Assembly (NCBI GenBank): GCA_947451385.1
Contig: CANFYZ010000017.1
Span: 1-51,673 of the forward strand
Direction: 5' to 3'
From: Comamonadaceae bacterium
GTDB taxonomy: Bacteria; Pseudomonadota; Gammaproteobacteria; Burkholderiales; Burkholderiaceae_C
DNA length: 51,673 bases
This document shows positions 1 through 7,006 of this stretch, piece by piece. The position numbers were made by a program, and so were the translations under genes. Within the stretch, counting starts at the first letter, position 1. Every line of letters begins with the position of its first letter. The notes under the pieces are model-generated. The model was given only the letters and a program-made list of their open reading frames with translations. It made no database searches and had not been told where the DNA came from.

Positions 1-141
1 AAAATAGTTCCGTGGGTTGAGTCTGTGCAGAACAAGGTGTTACGTTCGGGGCCACCAAATGCTAGGTTGGTGACCGAGGCACCCGCTGGGCCTGTAAGAA
101 CTTCTTCAGGCTCTGCCCTTGGATTGAGCACCCACACATAA
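1..141 (-). pseudogene. SMP-30/gluconolactonase C-terminal fragment, 5'-truncated
   Basis: Read on the minus strand, this stretch is open and gives the SMP-30/gluconolactonase (LRE-like) signature around TNLAFGGPERNTLFCTD, followed by STHGTI, with VWVLNPRAEP upstream. In this family the block precedes the last beta-propeller strand. These enzymes hydrolyse sugar lactones or related esters. The gene continues past the left edge of the window. Its 5' part is missing: near position 141-150 the homology stops and a LysR tail on the opposite strand begins. It is therefore probably a remnant produced by a rearrangement. The family call rests on motif recognition only. Confidence 0.6.
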
Positions 142-143
142 GC

Positions 144-383
144 CAGCCCCGGGTTATCCACAAAGCCAACGAACCAGCAACCCTGCTCGCCTTGGTGTCG
201 GCCGGCGTGGGGGTGGCGCTGCTGCCAGAGTCTTTGGGTCGCATTCCGTGGCCCGACGTAAAGTTCATGCCGATCTCCCGCGCAAGCTTGCGCGGCGATC
301 TGTACATGTTTGCCCGCAAAGCTGACACCTCGGTCGCCCTGGCCAATTTTTGGGCCCTGACCAAAGAGGTTTCCGCGCTTTGA
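144..383 (+). pseudogene. LysR-type regulator C-terminal fragment
   Basis: The frame encodes PRVIHKANEPATLLALVSAG, then GVGVALLPESL and DLYMFARKADTS, ending at a stop codon at 381-383. This is the typical second half of the LysR co-inducer-binding domain: the (V/A)xxGxGVALLP loop and the last helix. Reading upstream, LysR similarity fades near 144 and a stop codon lies in frame at 63-65. No helix-turn-helix half is present, so the fragment cannot be a working regulator. It abuts the truncated SMP-30 fragment on the other strand, which suggests a deletion or recombination joint. Confidence 0.65.
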
Positions 384-478
384 GCTGGGGGCTCTGTGCA
401 CAATACCTTGGCTCTGCTAAAGCATACTTATGCGCAGGGTTTGGTGTGCGCCGCATTGCAGTCAAAGCCCTGGCGCTG

Positions 479-810
479 CTAGTAATGTCCTTTTGTCTTG
501 AAGTTCACCGCCAATTCCACGAAGTTGGAAATAGGCGAGTACCTGTCTTCCACGCGGGAGTAGAGGTATAGATCGGCGCTGATCTTTGGCTACGCGATGC
601 GATTAAAGGTAACCCCCTGCCACGTCACGTTTTGCAGGGACTCGGCCAAAAAAGTAATGCCTGCACCGGCAGCCAGGCGAACCCAGTATTGGGAGACCCC
701 GGGGCACCGAGACATCTTGCATGACGGATGGAAGGCAGTGCCTGAGCACCACACTGGCGTAACGTTTGAGCAGGACGTCTGGCGCCTGTAGCAGCTTGAA
801 GGCCTGCAAA
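479..810 (-). pseudogene. LysR-type regulator remnant with internal stop and frameshift
   Basis: On the minus strand RLAAGAGITFLAESL, then WQGVTFNRIA, matches the LysR effector domain. A TAG at 590-592 interrupts it, and the same frame then continues as ADLYLYSRVEDRYSPISNF to a stop at 479-481. Upstream, similarity (LPSVMQDVS) continues in another frame, so a frameshift near 690-720 is also likely. The DNA-binding half is absent. The remnant lies next to, and divergent from, the Bug receptor gene at 1023, the classical position of a LysR regulator. The upstream limit is approximate. Confidence 0.6.
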
Positions 811-938
811 CCCTCTGCGATACTCCACCCACTTGGCTGTCCACAGTGGCACGCTGAGTACCGTGTATCAAAGCCTGCCCGGGCTAAGAACTTACACCAC
901 GTCTTGGGACACGACCGCTAGATACCGAGACTTTGTAG

Positions 939-959
939 GAATTTGCGGAAATTCGATAG
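939..959. promoter_or_regulatory. Shared operator motif, copy 1 (upstream of Bug receptor)
   Basis: TTGCGGAAATTCGATAG at 943-959 is the reverse complement of CTATCGAATTTCCGCAA, which occurs exactly again at 6948-6964 and with two changes at 9924-9940. Here it includes a perfect dyad, GAATTT-GCGG-AAATTC (939-954). It is centred about 72 bases before the ATG at 1023. Position and dyad fit a LysR-type activator site; the identity of the binding protein is inferred. Confidence 0.6.
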
Positions 960-1022
960 CCGACCACCTTGGTAAGTCGAATACTGGCTGGCCCGTATTC
1001 AATCAAACCCTTGGAGCCGACA

Positions 1023-2057
1023 ATGCCTCTATACCCCGACGTAAAACGCCCACCTGCAGCTACTTCCCACTTCAAACGGAAAACGATAGCCACGCAAATG
1101 AGAGGAGTCACTCTTTGCGTCTTGCTGGCGTCAATGGTGGCAGCACCGGTCAGTTTTGCCCAAACCAAGGGCGGCACCATGAAATTGATTGCCTCTGGCC
1201 CAGCCGGAACCGCGATTGATGTAATAGCGCGCTCGCTAGGTACCTACCTCAGTGCGTCCTTGGGGGTGACCTCCATGGTTGACAATAAAGTGGGAGCAGG
1301 CGGCAACATTGCTGCAGAAAGTGCTGCAATGTCGCCGGGGGACGGTATGACACTGCTGATCGCTGCCAACAACGTGGCCACTATCAACCCGTTTGTCTTC
1401 TCGAAGCTCAAGTACAACTTTGCTGACGATTTGATACCGGTAGGTCATTTGGGCGGTGGCGGCTATATCCTGGTGGCAAATCCGAAATTGGGAGTGCAGG
1501 ATGTGCCGGGACTGGTGGCCAGGGCAAAAAAATCGCCAGATGGTGTTAACTACGCATCCTATGGCATCGGCAGTGGCGGGCATATATGCATGGAACTGCT
1601 GCAATCTATGGCAGGTGTCCAGATGAAGCACGTGCCTTACAGGGCCGGCACAGTGATCGATCTTGTAAGCGGCATAGTAGATGTGGGGTTTGAGCCATCG
1701 GCCACGGTACTTTCATTTATACAAGCTGGCAAACTGGTTCCGATTGGCAACTCTTCGACGCGCGCCGATGTTGTACCTGCAGCCGCTCCGGTGGCGGATA
1801 CCTTGCCCGGATACGACTGCCAGGCATGGATTGGTGTATTCACATCCCGAAAAACATCCCGCGAGACACTGGATCGCATCAATGGCGCCATTGCAAGCTA
1901 CGTGAGCAGTGACGCTACCTACAAGGCCTATGCCAAGACCTTGGGGCTGCAGGCACCGCCGGCAGACAACACTGTGCAGGCACTCGACAGGTTTGTCAAA
2001 GCTGAGGCCGCGCGTTCCAAGGCGGTCATTCAAAAGCTGAACATCACCCTGGACTAA
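1023..2057 (+). CDS. Bug-family tripartite tricarboxylate transporter substrate-binding protein
   Basis: The 344-residue product is a periplasmic solute receptor of the Bug/TctC family. It has a long n-region, a hydrophobic core (about 26-44) and likely cleavage after SFA (46). The mature part shows GPAGTAIDVIARSL near the N-terminus, NKVGAGGNIAAE, the central NYASYGIGSGGH ligand loop and HVPYRAG, all family hallmarks. The ATG at 1023 is preferred because GGAG lies seven bases upstream; ATG 1098 is an alternative giving a shorter signal peptide. Bug receptors usually bind carboxylates or aromatic acids. No TctA/TctB membrane genes are nearby, so this is an orphan receptor. A shared operator lies upstream at 939-959. 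Confidence 0.9.
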   Translation: MPLYPDVKRPPAATSHFKRKTIATQMRGVTLCVLLASMVAAPVSFAQTKGGTMKLIASGPAGTAIDVIARSLGTYLSASLGVTSMVDNKVGAGGNIAAESAAMSPGDGMTLLIAANNVATINPFVFSKLKYNFADDLIPVGHLGGGGYILVANPKLGVQDVPGLVARAKKSPDGVNYASYGIGSGGHICMELLQSMAGVQMKHVPYRAGTVIDLVSGIVDVGFEPSATVLSFIQAGKLVPIGNSSTRADVVPAAAPVADTLPGYDCQAWIGVFTSRKTSRETLDRINGAIASYVSSDATYKAYAKTLGLQAPPADNTVQALDRFVKAEAARSKAVIQKLNITLD

Positions 2058-2146
2058 ACGGCACAAGGCTCCCGTGACGGCCAGCCTGCCAACAGTCGTC
2101 GCTCACGGTGTACACGGGCCTGACACCGCTAATGGCTTGCGGCAGT

Positions 2147-2809
2147 TCAGGTGCCAGGGCGCTGTACGACGCCTCCCACTATCAGGTCGAAGCAGGCTTC
2201 CGATTTGGCGACCAGTGAATCCACCCGACCCCGGTACTCCCACATCAGGAAAGTCCGGTTGAAGAGACCGAAGATCAGGTCCATCACCAGCGCAACGCTG
2301 GTGTCACGCCGTATCAGCCCTTGTTTCTGACCCTGCGAGATCACGGCCAGGATGCGCTGCATCGGCACCCTGTACTTGTAAGTGGGGTCTCGCATCCAAC
2401 GCTCAAGCGGCACGGTCATGAAGATGATGCGCCCAACATCGGGGTTTTTTTCATAGTAGGCAAAGTGTGATGTCAGGCTACTTTTCAACTGGGCCAGGGT
2501 GTCGCCTTCGTTGGCATCAATAGCGGTCACGACGGCCTGTGTCAGATCCTTGAGCCAATGAGCAATGAACCAGAACAGAAGGGCCTCCTTGTCACCGAAG
2601 TAGCGGTAGATCGTGGTGAAGCTCATCCCGGCCTGCTTGGCAATGGTGCGCATGTCCACCCTATGAAAGTCGCCTCGGGAGAACACTTGCAGCACCAACG
2701 GGTCCAGTCGGGAGATCACGGACGCGGGGATGGTGAGGGCTTCGGCTTCCTCGGTTTCAGGAGCACTGGCAGAGGGGCTAAGGGTAGGCTGGGTCATGGC
2801 TTGGGACAT
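2147..2809 (-). CDS. TetR/AcrR family transcriptional regulator
   Basis: The 220-residue product has the TetR N-terminal helix-turn-helix: VDMRTIAKQAGMSFTTIYRY followed by FGDKEALLFW. The remaining all-helical part would be the ligand-binding and dimerisation domain. I chose ATG 2809; a TTG at 2860 in the same frame would add 17 residues without a clear ribosome site. The gene is divergent from the AraC-type gene at 2966. Two palindromes at 2881-2893 and 2908-2922 in the shared upstream region are good candidates for its own operator. Ligand unknown; an acyl-CoA or aromatic acid would suit the neighbouring catabolic genes. Confidence 0.9.
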   Translation of the reverse strand: MSQAMTQPTLSPSASAPETEEAEALTIPASVISRLDPLVLQVFSRGDFHRVDMRTIAKQAGMSFTTIYRYFGDKEALLFWFIAHWLKDLTQAVVTAIDANEGDTLAQLKSSLTSHFAYYEKNPDVGRIIFMTVPLERWMRDPTYKYRVPMQRILAVISQGQKQGLIRRDTSVALVMDLIFGLFNRTFLMWEYRGRVDSLVAKSEACFDLIVGGVVQRPGT

Positions 2810-2880
2810 ACGGGTACGGTGGCTGGCGCTGCGTTGGAGCCTGATTGTTGAAGCGTGCAATGGATCAAGGGAAAACCCCA

Positions 2881-2922
2881 GTAACGATGTTACACCTCAT
2901 CCAATACAGTAACACTGTTACT
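2881..2922. promoter_or_regulatory. Paired palindromes, probable TetR operator
   Basis: GTAACGATGTTAC (2881-2893) and AGTAACACTGTTACT (2908-2922) are two copies of one palindrome, GTAAC-N3-GTTAC, with centres 28 bases apart. The second is a perfect 7-bp inverted repeat around one base. They sit between the divergent TetR and AraC genes, overlapping where both promoters should be. Binding by the TetR protein at 2147-2809 is an inference from position and symmetry. Confidence 0.55.
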
Positions 2923-2965
2923 CGATCCATTGGCTGCTTGGGGTTTCCCCGGAAAGAACGCTGGT

Positions 2966-3955
2966 ATGAACACTGTGACGGCCCAGACCTTTGTCGAGGT
3001 CATTGACATTGGCAACCCGGCAGCCGCCAATGGTTGCATCGAGCTGCTCGATCAGGACGTGGTGCAACTGCAGGGGCAGACCCTCAAGGCCCGTCAAGTG
3101 GTGATTCGGCTGGGCCGCAGCGTGCTGATGTACTACAGCACCAACCTGCGGGTACGCACGCGGCCCCGCCTGATGAACGGCCACACCAGCTTCGTGACAT
3201 TTGGCCCCCAGGCCACTGGCCTGGTCAACGGGCTTCAGGTGCGCAGCGACATGTTGTTGGCAGCACCCCAACAGGCGCTTGTCAGCATGGTGGCCAACCC
3301 GCACTATGAAAGCGTGGCCTTCTTTCTGAAGCCAGAATTGCTGCAGGCTGTGGGACATGGTTTTGCACTTGCGGGCACGGCTGCACAGACGCCCCAGGTC
3401 ACGGTGTTGCAAAGCGCACCGGGTACCGCCGGCGCCTTGTATGCCTGGGGCAAGCTGGTGGTGGATGCCGCGGTGCAAGACGCTGTTGCATTCAATTCGT
3501 CGCAATCGCATAGGCAATCCGTAGAGGCAGACTTGGTAGACCAACTGCGGCAGGCACTGCACTTTTCCCGCCAATGGGAACCGGCCCGTAGCGAGCGGCT
3601 TTCGCAGGCAAAGAGCGAGATTGTCCGGATCGCCGAAAAATTTGCGCTCCAGCAATCCGGCGAGCGCCTTTACGTGACCGACCTTTGCAAGGCTACAGGC
3701 GTAAGTGAGCGCAGTCTGGAGTACGCCTTCCGTGCCGTGATGGGCTTGAGCCCGACGGCCTATCTCACCAAAACACGCTTGCACAAAGTTCATCGGGCAT
3801 TGCTGAGCGCGTCACCGGCATCCACCACGGTCACCACGGAGGCACTGAACTGGGGCTTCTGGCATTTCGGGGAATTTTCCAAAGCCTACAAAGCCTGCTT
3901 TGATGAACTCCCCTCCGAGACCCTGCGCAGAGCCCCGAACCGACTGGCGGCCTGA
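2966..3955 (+). CDS. AraC family transcriptional regulator
   Basis: The 329-residue product has an AraC-type C-terminus: YVTDLCKATGVSERSLEYAF (first helix-turn-helix) and a second motif with GFWHFGEFSKAYKACFDELP, close to the family pattern GFxxxxxFxxxFkxxfGxsP. The N-terminal two thirds resemble the cupin-like sensor of the AraC group that acts on aromatic or alcohol catabolism genes. ATG 2966 follows GGAAAG at a suitable distance and is preferred to a start at 2930. The gene is divergent from the TetR gene and shares its palindrome pair. Its targets are not evident; the catabolic genes downstream on the other strand are candidates. Confidence 0.88.
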   Translation: MNTVTAQTFVEVIDIGNPAAANGCIELLDQDVVQLQGQTLKARQVVIRLGRSVLMYYSTNLRVRTRPRLMNGHTSFVTFGPQATGLVNGLQVRSDMLLAAPQQALVSMVANPHYESVAFFLKPELLQAVGHGFALAGTAAQTPQVTVLQSAPGTAGALYAWGKLVVDAAVQDAVAFNSSQSHRQSVEADLVDQLRQALHFSRQWEPARSERLSQAKSEIVRIAEKFALQQSGERLYVTDLCKATGVSERSLEYAFRAVMGLSPTAYLTKTRLHKVHRALLSASPASTTVTTEALNWGFWHFGEFSKAYKACFDELPSETLRRAPNRLAA

Positions 3956-3984
3956 GGCTTCTGGCGGCATCAGGCCCCGACGCT

Positions 3985-4971
3985 CTACTCGGGCTTGAAC
4001 CCAATATCGGCCAGCTTCTTGGCGTGCTTGGCGCTTTCGTCTTGCAGCGTCTTGATCAGGGCTTGCTGCGTGGGCGCAGGCGTGGGGGGCACCGCCATGC
4101 CGATGTCTTTCCAGCGCTCCCGCACCACCGGCAAAGCCAGCACTTTCAACAAGCCTTCACGCAGGCGGCTTTGCGCAGCAGCAGGCACGTCGGGCGTAAC
4201 AAACATGGCGACCCAGGGCAACTCGGTCATCTCACGATAACCCAGTTCGGCAAAGGTAGGGACCTCAGGCGCTGCCGGATTGCGTTCGGGGCCGGTGGTG
4301 GCAAACACCTTAATCTTGCCGGCCTTGTACATCGGCAGCACCGATGCCGGTGCATCAAACATGTATTGCACGTGGCCGGCCATTACATCGGTCAGGCCCG
4401 GTGCTGAACCACGGTAGCCCACATGGGTCATGTCCAGACCGGCACGCTGGTTCAGCGTCAGACCCAAGGTATGCGACACCGTGCCGGCCGTGTAGGAGGC
4501 ATAGCTGATCTTGCCCGGATTGGCTTTGACATGCGCGATAACCTCTTTGAGGTTGGTCGCCGGCACTGCGTTGTTGCCCACAAAGAACAGGCCGGTGCGG
4601 GCCAGTTCCGCAATCGGGACGACCGCCTTCATCGGGTCCACTGGCAATTTGAAGGCATGCGGCACTTCGGTCAAAAATCCGCTGATGGCCAGCAGAATGG
4701 TGTGGCCGTCATGGGATGAGCGGCTGAGCTCTTGCAGCGCCACCATGCCAGCACCTCCGGCTTTGTTTTCCACCACCACCGGCTGACCAAACTCCTTGGA
4801 GAGACCTTCGCCCAAGACGCGCCCCATGATGTCGGCTGTGCCGCCAGGAGGAGCTCCTACCAGCAGACGTACCGGTTTGTCGGGAAAGGTCTGGGCCAGG
4901 GCAGAAGCAGCCAGCAGGCTGAACGCGCCTGCGGCACACAATGACTGAAATGAACGACGACTCAAAGGCAT
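3985..4971 (-). CDS. Bug-family tripartite tricarboxylate transporter substrate-binding protein
   Basis: The 328-residue secreted receptor starts at ATG 4971, with GGAG eight bases upstream. The N-terminus carries paired arginines (PLSRRSF), a hydrophobic core and a cleavage site after ALA (26). The mature part starts with FPDKPVRLLVGAPPGGTADI, the standard Bug/TctC opening, and contains ENKAGGAGMVA and YASYTAGTVSH. It is the last gene of a minus-strand run after the cyclase and FAH hydrolase genes, separated from the latter by an 8-bp tandem repeat. It probably captures the substrate or an intermediate of that pathway. No membrane partners are encoded here. Confidence 0.92.
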   Translation of the reverse strand: MPLSRRSFQSLCAAGAFSLLAASALAQTFPDKPVRLLVGAPPGGTADIMGRVLGEGLSKEFGQPVVVENKAGGAGMVALQELSRSSHDGHTILLAISGFLTEVPHAFKLPVDPMKAVVPIAELARTGLFFVGNNAVPATNLKEVIAHVKANPGKISYASYTAGTVSHTLGLTLNQRAGLDMTHVGYRGSAPGLTDVMAGHVQYMFDAPASVLPMYKAGKIKVFATTGPERNPAAPEVPTFAELGYREMTELPWVAMFVTPDVPAAAQSRLREGLLKVLALPVVRERWKDIGMAVPPTPAPTQQALIKTLQDESAKHAKKLADIGFKPE

Positions 4972-4996
4972 GAATTTCTCCGTGTAACGATAAATT

Positions 4997-5028
4997 GTTG
5001 AATAGTTGAATAGTTGACTAGTTAAATA
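4997..5028. repeat. Four tandem copies of an 8-bp unit (GTTGAATA)
   Basis: Units at 4997-5004 and 5005-5012 are GTTGAATA, then GTTGACTA (5013-5020) and GTTAAATA (5021-5028). A fifth copy begins with GTT at 5029. The array fills the gap between the FAH hydrolase stop and the Bug receptor start, about 26 bases before the latter's ATG. A change in copy number would alter spacing in the leader of the receptor gene. Confidence 0.8.
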
Positions 5029-5030
5029 GT

Positions 5031-6059
5031 TCAGGCGTGGAAGCGCTTCAGCGCGTCCCGCAGCGGCCAGCGGCTGGGCAGCAGCTTGCCGGTGGGCTCG
5101 GCAAACTTGCAATGCAGGGTGCCCAGGCGTTCGAAGTGGATGGCGATCTCGGAGCCCGGATCAATGAAGACATCGTTGTCCATCGCGGTGCAATCGGGAA
5201 TGGTCCCGAAGCCCATGACCGAGCCCGGGGTCAGCGGGCAGATCATGCCCAGCCAGCGAAACACGTCTTCGGCTTTATGGCTGATTTCTGCGGTGGTGCC
5301 ACGGTAGCGTTCTTCGCCATTCACCGTCACCGAAACGGCCATGGAAAACGGGTCACCCACTTCGTCGGGCGTCACCAAATAGGGGCCGAGCTGATTGCCC
5401 TTGGCCATGTCTTTGGACAGGCAGAAGCCTCCCAGAATCTCGGCCGCCTGCACGTCCCTGGCCGACACATCATTGAAGATGCAATAGCCGGCGACCGGTT
5501 GGCTGGCGTTGCCGTAGACCACGGCCAATTCGGGCTCAATGTCCAGCCGTGAGGTATACACCGGCCAGGGCACGGTGGTACCGTCACCGCAAACGGAATT
5601 CAGGTTGGACTTGTAGTACGACATTCGCTCGGGCACGCCCGGGGTCGGCGCCGGACGCGGGGCCTGCAGCATGCGGCGCAGGGCCTCCACCAGGGGGCCG
5701 GTCTGCGGGTTGTCTTTCTCGTATTTGAGCATCACCTCGACCGAGTTGGACAGGTGCCGGGGCGTGAGGCCCAGATCAAACAGCGCCTTTACTTCAATGG
5801 GGGCATGCAGACGAACCTGACCGAGCGCGGGCTTGTCTACTGGGCGGATGCTGGCCCAGTTCTGGGTGGTCCACGCCAACAGCGACTTTGCCACAGCTTC
5901 ACTGCCAGGCAGTGCCTCGAGATAGGCGGTGCTGTGGTCCAGACAGGTGTGGCGTTGACCACTGGCGCTCTGCAGCGCATCGAAGGCCAGGGCGCAGTCG
6001 TTCGCGACCAAGCCCAGGCGGGGTGCTTCGTCGCCGATAGAAAACCGGATCAGTTTCAT
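5031..6059 (-). CDS. Fumarylacetoacetate hydrolase (FAH) family protein
   Basis: The 342-residue product belongs to the FAH superfamily, whose members cleave C-C bonds or hydrate and decarboxylate beta-diketo and enol acids in aromatic degradation. The metal-ligand region IEPELAVVYG (about 174-183) and NDVSARD (196-202) are clear, with GNQLGPYLVTPDE after them. The first 140 residues are the N-terminal domain seen in longer family members. It starts 12 bases after the cyclase stop, so the two are cotranscribed. The pairing of cyclase and FAH hydrolase suggests successive opening and cleavage of a ring-derived intermediate; the substrate cannot be told from sequence. Confidence 0.9.
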   Translation of the reverse strand: MKLIRFSIGDEAPRLGLVANDCALAFDALQSASGQRHTCLDHSTAYLEALPGSEAVAKSLLAWTTQNWASIRPVDKPALGQVRLHAPIEVKALFDLGLTPRHLSNSVEVMLKYEKDNPQTGPLVEALRRMLQAPRPAPTPGVPERMSYYKSNLNSVCGDGTTVPWPVYTSRLDIEPELAVVYGNASQPVAGYCIFNDVSARDVQAAEILGGFCLSKDMAKGNQLGPYLVTPDEVGDPFSMAVSVTVNGEERYRGTTAEISHKAEDVFRWLGMICPLTPGSVMGFGTIPDCTAMDNDVFIDPGSEIAIHFERLGTLHCKFAEPTGKLLPSRWPLRDALKRFHA

Positions 6060-6071
6060 GTCCTTAGCTCC

Positions 6072-6869
6072 TCAATTCACAAAGGCCACAACGCGTGCCG
6101 GTGCCGCACTGCAACGGGCCAGCTTCAAGGGGAAGAAGCCCACCATGAAGCCACTCAAAGGCAGCTCTGCGAAGTTGGTCATCTGCTGCACGATGAAGGC
6201 TTCGCGTTCCACAATGGCTTTGTGTCCGTCCCACAAAACCGACTTGTCGCGGGTCTGCTGAAACTTGCGCGCCATGACGCCGAATGACAAGTCCCAGCCC
6301 ACTGCATCGGTCCCCAGAATGGTCGCGCCCTGGCGGGTCAGGTGCAGCGTGCTGGCGCGGCTCATGCCGGGTTGCTGATAGAACAGCGGATCGGTCATGG
6401 TGTAGCGCTCCTGCCCGGTGCGAATCAACACGGCGTCACCCTGCTTTATGGTGGTGCCGGTGGCAGCCAGTGCGGCGTCGAGCATCTCTATGGTGATCTC
6501 TTCGTTGTGCTTGGCCCAGGGGCGCACGTCCAGAACAATTCCGGGGCGGTACAACTCTTCCAGGGGAATGTCGGTGATGGTGCGTGCCAGCAGACCCGCA
6601 ATGCGTGAACCGCTGTGCAAGGGGGCGTCCACGTGGGTGCCGCAGTGGGAGGACATGTCGGACAAAGTTTCTTCGCCCCAGCCTTCGCCATCGGGCAGGT
6701 CATCGTGGGTGCAGCCCAGGTAGCGGCAGAACTCTTCGGCCCCCTTCTTGGCGGGGTGGGCGTACTCAATTTGGGGGGCCACAACTTTGGCAGCACCGGC
6801 CAGCGGCGGTGGCAGCTTGGCGCGGTTGTCGGGGTCCAGTGTCAGGGTCAAATCAATCAGGCGGGTCAT
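6072..6869 (-). CDS. Cyclase family protein (kynurenine formamidase-like metal hydrolase)
   Basis: The 265-residue product shows the signature HCGTHVDAPLH (75-85), matching HxGTHxDxPxH of the putative cyclase/KynB family. This motif binds divalent metal and hydrolyses amide or lactone bonds. ATG 6869 is preceded by GAGGAG six bases upstream. The gene heads an operon with the FAH hydrolase and the Bug receptor. Its promoter region carries the shared 17-bp operator and a 9-bp inverted repeat. A kynurenine formamidase role is possible, but no other kynurenine gene is present, so a lactone or ring-opening step is equally likely. Confidence 0.88.
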   Translation of the reverse strand: MTRLIDLTLTLDPDNRAKLPPPLAGAAKVVAPQIEYAHPAKKGAEEFCRYLGCTHDDLPDGEGWGEETLSDMSSHCGTHVDAPLHSGSRIAGLLARTITDIPLEELYRPGIVLDVRPWAKHNEEITIEMLDAALAATGTTIKQGDAVLIRTGQERYTMTDPLFYQQPGMSRASTLHLTRQGATILGTDAVGWDLSFGVMARKFQQTRDKSVLWDGHKAIVEREAFIVQQMTNFAELPLSGFMVGFFPLKLARCSAAPARVVAFVN

Positions 6870-6947
6870 GTCGGGCTCCTCGTGTAATAAGTGGGAATCA
6901 AAGGGTTTGTCTGAGGCATCCAGTGTCTGGAGATGCGCGTTTGGGGT

Positions 6948-6989
6948 CTATCGAATTTCCGCAAGTTATTGAAAACCTGCCTTGCGGAA
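6948..6989. promoter_or_regulatory. Shared operator motif, copy 2, with inverted repeat
   Basis: CTATCGAATTTCCGCAA (6948-6964) is identical to copy 1. Here TTCCGCAAG (6957-6965) is followed, after 15 bases, by its exact reverse complement CTTGCGGAA (6981-6989). The element lies between the acyl-CoA synthetase stop and the cyclase start, 80-120 bases upstream of the latter. It probably gives the cyclase operon its own promoter. A transcript hairpin is an alternative reading of the inverted repeat. Confidence 0.6.
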
Positions 6990-7006
6990 TGGCCAGCATT
7001 CGCGTC

